Positions 4,668-7,671 of a stretch of 7,671 bases of DNA are shown piece after piece (the first letter of the stretch is position 1; every line of letters starts with the position of its first letter). Position numbers and translations under genes: made by a program. Below the pieces are notes generated by a model, which made no database searches, had not been told where the DNA came from, and saw nothing but the letters and a program-made list of their open reading frames with translations. Origin of the DNA: an uncultured Bacteroidales bacterium (lineage in GTDB: Bacteria; Bacteroidota; Bacteroidia; Bacteroidales; Bacteroidaceae); the NCBI GenBank assembly GCA_947367415.1, contig CANBEE010000124.1:1-7671 (forward strand), given 5' to 3'.

Positions 4668-7568
4668 TTACTTGATGGCCTTCACACCCTGATGTGTGGG
4701 CACTACGGGCTTGATGCGTCCGTCGGGCAGGAACTCCATGCGGTCGATACAGGTTTCGCGGTGCCAACCGGGACCCTTGCGGCCGTCGATGTAGTTCTTG
4801 TTGATGCGGTGGTATACGATGTACCACTCGTCCTTGCCGGGAATCTGCAATACGCTGTTGTGGGCAGGACCGTAGATCTCCTCCTCGGGGCGCTGGATGA
4901 GGATGACGGGCTCGTCGGCTACCTCGATGGGGCCGAGGGGCGAGGTGGAGGTGCCGTAGGCTACGTGGTAGTTGGGCGAACCTGTGTCGTCGACACTCCA
5001 AAGGAAATAATACAAACCGTTGCGCTTGAAGACGTAGGGAGCCTCGCGGAAAGCGTAGTCCTGCAAGGTACCGCCCTGCGGTGTCATCAGTGTTACGCTA
5101 CCCTCCTTGATGCTGATCATGTCGTTGTTGAGCTCGGCACCAGCCATGTATCCGTTACCCCAGTAGAGGTAGCTGATACCGGTGTCGGGGTCGGTAAACA
5201 CGTCTACATCGATCTGCTGGCCGTGGCGCTGACCCTCGGGCAGATAGTCTACGAGGGGCTTGTCCAGAGCATCGGTGAAGGGGCCTTCGGGGTTATCGGC
5301 TACGGCTACACCGATAGCCTTACCCTTCTGACGGCCTGCATCGCCACTGAAGTAGAAGAAGTATTTAGGCTCGTAGTTGACTGTCTTCTCGATGATAGCG
5401 GGTGCCCAGGCATTGCCGCTGGCCCATGAGGTCTGGTTGCGCACATCGAAGTTGATGCCTTCGTAGCGCCAGTCTACGAGGTTGTCCGATGAGAAGCAGG
5501 TGTAGTACCAACCACCCCAGCCGGGCTGACCGTCAGTAGTGGTATAGATGTAGTAGCGACCTGTCTTGCTAGAGTAGAGCACCTCGGGGTCGGCATGGAA
5601 GCCGGGGAGGATGGGGTTGCCGCTCCACTCCTTACCTTCTACGATGACACAACCACCGTTGTGGGGGATAGTGAGCTTCACCTTCTTGTTCTTCTTGAAC
5701 TTGAGCTCCTTGGTGCTGAAGGCGAGTTCCTTGCCATCAGAATAGAGCTTGGCAGAGTTGTTTCCAAAGAAGGCAAGATCTACCTCTGTCTTCAGGTCGG
5801 CACCTGTGTTGTTGATGGCGGCTACGTACCACAAGCCCTTGTTACGACGAGCAAGGATGATATATTTACCAGGATAGCCGTCAATGAACTTAGTGTCTTC
5901 CCATGTAGTGGGTACAGCACGCATGAAGTCCATCGCCTCGGCGGGAGCATCCTGAAGGTTGTTGGGGGTGAGACCAAACATCTGTACAGGGTTCTGGAAG
6001 AGAACGGCAGTAGCGAGCTGGAAGGCGTCGCCTGTGCGGCGGATAGTGCCACCGTCATTGTTGCGGTTGAGACGCTTGTTGAGGATGGTGCCGCCAAACT
6101 CCATGCTACCTACGGCATTGCGGATGAAGGGGTGGAGTGAGGCGTTGTAGGCTTCTACATCGTCGAAGTGCTGGTTGAACTTGAGGTTCTCAGAGGCCAA
6201 TACGGCTTCGCTACCGATATAGTTGGGGTACATGCGCTCCCAACCGCGGGGTAGGGTGCAGCCGTGGAAGTCACACATGATACCATATTCGTTGGCGTCA
6301 GAGAGTACCTGCTCGTAGAGACGCATGGTCTCCTGCTTATCGCCAGCCCAGAAGTCTACCTTGATACCGCGCACGCCCATCTTCTGCATCCACTTCATCT
6401 CCTTCTTGCGAGCGATGGGGTTTGACATGCGGTCGTGCGGACCTTGAGGCGCATCGTTCCATGCACCGTTAGAGTTGTACCAGAGGAAGGGCTCCACACC
6501 TTTGTCCTTGGCGTAGCGGATGAGTTCCTCCACTTTCTCGTAGCCAATTTGTTTGTCCCACAGACCATCGATAAGGGTGTATTCCCAACCCATGGCGGCT
6601 GAGAGGTCGATGAACTTCTTCACGTCGTCGAGGTTGCACGATGCATCGTCCCAGATCATCCAGTGCCATGAGCAACGACCAAACTTATACTCCATTGAGG
6701 GTTCGTAGAGAGGCTTCACCACGTCGAAGGGGATGGTGGTCTCTACGATGGGAGCGAGGTTATCACCCACGGTGATGGTGCGCCAGGGTGTAGCGCTGGG
6801 CAGTGCAATCTGTGCACCGGTGCTACCGAAACCGTTGTTTTCGCCCTCCATGGGGTAGGCGATGGTATAGAGGCCGTCGGCAGTGCCTTCGCTGAGGCGT
6901 GAACCGCAGTATTCACCTGTGACACCTGTCTCTGATACAAGTGCCCAGCAGTCACCAATGTGGAACAGGCCGGGGAAGGTGTAGCCACGTCCATACTTTG
7001 ATGGAGTACCCATGGGCTCATCGGCTACATACTCCTCTTCGTAGCTGGGCTTGGTGCGCTGCCAGCCAATCATGGGGTCCGACTGCGGGGTGAGGAACGT
7101 GGTGGTGCCTTCTGGGAAATCGAATCCTGTGACTTCACTATTGACAACGGCACATGCGGTCTCACGGATGGGGAAGAGGCGGTACTGGAATGCGATGTCG
7201 TTGTTGCTTACGTTGAACACTACCTGCATCATTCTACGGCCAGGGTAGTTGTAGGTGGCTACGAGCTGGTTGGCCACGTAGTGGATGTCGCTCTTCTTGG
7301 TGCGGTTGAGCGTGTAGCGCTCGTCGATGGCGTTGGTCTCTTGCTTGGCCAACTTGGCACCCTGGGTGTAGTCGCCCACATTGGTCATGAGACCGAGCGG
7401 TGACGACTCGATGATACTGTGCTCCTTGTACGTAACCGTATAGGAGAGCTTGCCGTCGTTGTCCGAGAGGGTCACCTTGAGGTTGCCGTCGGGGCTGTTG
7501 ACGCTGATGTTCTCAGCACTCATGAGCATGGGGATGCTCAAGAGGAGGGGTAAGAGGTGTTTCTTCAT
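4668..7568 (-). CDS. Secreted bifunctional glycoside hydrolase, GH97 (retaining type) fused to GH43
   Basis: The 966-residue protein starts with a Sec signal peptide (MKKHLLPLLLSIPMLMSA, cut near 18; no lipobox cysteine), so it is probably soluble in the periplasm. GH97 parts are in order: N-terminal beta-sandwich about 20-290, catalytic barrel about 295-550 and C-terminal beta domain about 550-645. In the barrel, GIKVDFW places Asp405 as the expected nucleophile of retaining GH97 enzymes, with Glu460 (LASE) the likely acid/base and Glu454 the alternative. Known retaining members are alpha-galactosidases, and at least one also acts as a beta-L-arabinopyranosidase. The GH43 five-bladed propeller (about 649-950) shows the usual triad: Asp660 (GFHADPE), Asp787 (QQIDVDVF) and Glu842 (REAPYVF), plus His903 (GPAHNS). 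GH43 enzymes are mainly alpha-L-arabinofuranosidases and beta-xylosidases. Both halves look complete and active. Together they may strip mixed arabinose/galactose side chains. The exact linkages cannot be read from sequence. It is a single-gene unit between its own promoter and terminator; no SusC/D genes are visible. Confidence 0.92.
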   Translation of the reverse strand: MKKHLLPLLLSIPMLMSAENISVNSPDGNLKVTLSDNDGKLSYTVTYKEHSIIESSPLGLMTNVGDYTQGAKLAKQETNAIDERYTLNRTKKSDIHYVANQLVATYNYPGRRMMQVVFNVSNNDIAFQYRLFPIRETACAVVNSEVTGFDFPEGTTTFLTPQSDPMIGWQRTKPSYEEEYVADEPMGTPSKYGRGYTFPGLFHIGDCWALVSETGVTGEYCGSRLSEGTADGLYTIAYPMEGENNGFGSTGAQIALPSATPWRTITVGDNLAPIVETTIPFDVVKPLYEPSMEYKFGRCSWHWMIWDDASCNLDDVKKFIDLSAAMGWEYTLIDGLWDKQIGYEKVEELIRYAKDKGVEPFLWYNSNGAWNDAPQGPHDRMSNPIARKKEMKWMQKMGVRGIKVDFWAGDKQETMRLYEQVLSDANEYGIMCDFHGCTLPRGWERMYPNYIGSEAVLASENLKFNQHFDDVEAYNASLHPFIRNAVGSMEFGGTILNKRLNRNNDGGTIRRTGDAFQLATAVLFQNPVQMFGLTPNNLQDAPAEAMDFMRAVPTTWEDTKFIDGYPGKYIILARRNKGLWYVAAINNTGADLKTEVDLAFFGNNSAKLYSDGKELAFSTKELKFKKNKKVKLTIPHNGGCVIVEGKEWSGNPILPGFHADPEVLYSSKTGRYYIYTTTDGQPGWGGWYYTCFSSDNLVDWRYEGINFDVRNQTSWASGNAWAPAIIEKTVNYEPKYFFYFSGDAGRQKGKAIGVAVADNPEGPFTDALDKPLVDYLPEGQRHGQQIDVDVFTDPDTGISYLYWGNGYMAGAELNNDMISIKEGSVTLMTPQGGTLQDYAFREAPYVFKRNGLYYFLWSVDDTGSPNYHVAYGTSTSPLGPIEVADEPVILIQRPEEEIYGPAHNSVLQIPGKDEWYIVYHRINKNYIDGRKGPGWHRETCIDRMEFLPDGRIKPVVPTHQGVKAIK

Positions 7569-7616
7569 AATAAATGTATTTAAGACTTAAAAACTTATTA
7601 ATTCTCATATTTACTA

Positions 7617-7646
7617 CAAAGATATGGCATTTTTTTATAATTCAAA
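7617..7646 (-). promoter_or_regulatory. Bacteroidetes -33/-7 promoter for the GH97-GH43 gene
   Basis: On the minus strand TTTG (7646 to 7643) and TATCTTTG (7624 to 7617) match the -33 TTTG and -7 TAnnTTTG consensus exactly, with an 18-base A/T-rich spacer containing a run of seven A. Transcription should begin near 7610, leaving an A/T-rich leader of about 40 bases before the ATG at 7568. No strong Shine-Dalgarno is present, as is common in this phylum. Confidence 0.75.
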
Positions 7647-7671
7647 ACAGAAAGCCGAAAATGTACGAATC

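Noticed and set aside
4617..5429. A 270-residue open frame on the plus strand, antisense to the GH43 half
   Set aside because: It is entirely opposite a domain with intact catalytic motifs. Its translation is Val/Leu/Asp/Gly-rich with no recognisable domain, as expected from the complement of biased codons, and it starts inside the terminator hairpin.
5595..6140. A 181-residue plus-strand open frame antisense to the GH97 half
   Set aside because: It has the same biased composition, no domain and no promoter, and it lies opposite the conserved GH97 catalytic region.
1..7671. CRISPR arrays, tRNA or rRNA genes, insertion sequences, phage or defence genes
   Set aside because: No regularly spaced repeats, cloverleaf-like segments, transposase motifs or terminal inverted repeats were found. 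Nearly all bases are in ordinary genes.

Overview
The window looks like chromosomal DNA from a Bacteroidales bacterium, most likely Prevotella or Bacteroides. The evidence is a Bacteroides-type pentose kinase, a secreted GH97 enzyme, a PorT-like outer-membrane barrel, and two minus-strand promoters matching the Bacteroidetes -33/-7 pattern (TTTG ... TAnnTTTG) rather than -35/-10. Start sites also lack strong Shine-Dalgarno sequences. The genus is an inference.

Layout: bases 1-491 (+) are the C-terminal third of an FGGY sugar kinase of the Bacteroidetes L-ribulokinase/xylulokinase-like group, cut by the window edge. A 14-bp perfect terminator hairpin follows (531-568). Bases 616-1770 (+) encode lactaldehyde reductase FucO. 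A hairpin at 1797-1836 separates fucO from a convergent minus-strand pair. That pair is a secreted protein with three LysM domains and a periplasmic-binding-protein-like C-terminal domain (4462 to 2552), followed, with a one-base stop/start overlap, by a small outer-membrane beta-barrel (2552 to 1854). The 205-bp gap 4463-4667 holds a candidate promoter, an inverted repeat overlapping it, and the terminator of the next gene. Bases 7568 to 4668 (-) encode a 966-residue secreted fusion of a complete GH97 enzyme to a complete GH43 enzyme, with a good promoter just upstream.

Two themes appear. The first is plant-type sugar use. The fusion should release terminal sugars in the periplasm: alpha-galactose or beta-L-arabinopyranose from the GH97 half, and L-arabinofuranose or xylose from the GH43 half. 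The kinase would phosphorylate a pentulose in the cytoplasm, and FucO would reduce the L-lactaldehyde formed from fucose or rhamnose. The second is the cell envelope: the LysM protein probably sits on peptidoglycan and is translationally coupled to an outer-membrane barrel, suggesting a two-part assembly of unknown function. No RNA genes, CRISPR arrays, insertion sequences, phage genes or SusC/SusD pair are visible. The least ordinary items are the GH97-GH43 fusion and the LysM/PBP-like plus barrel pair.
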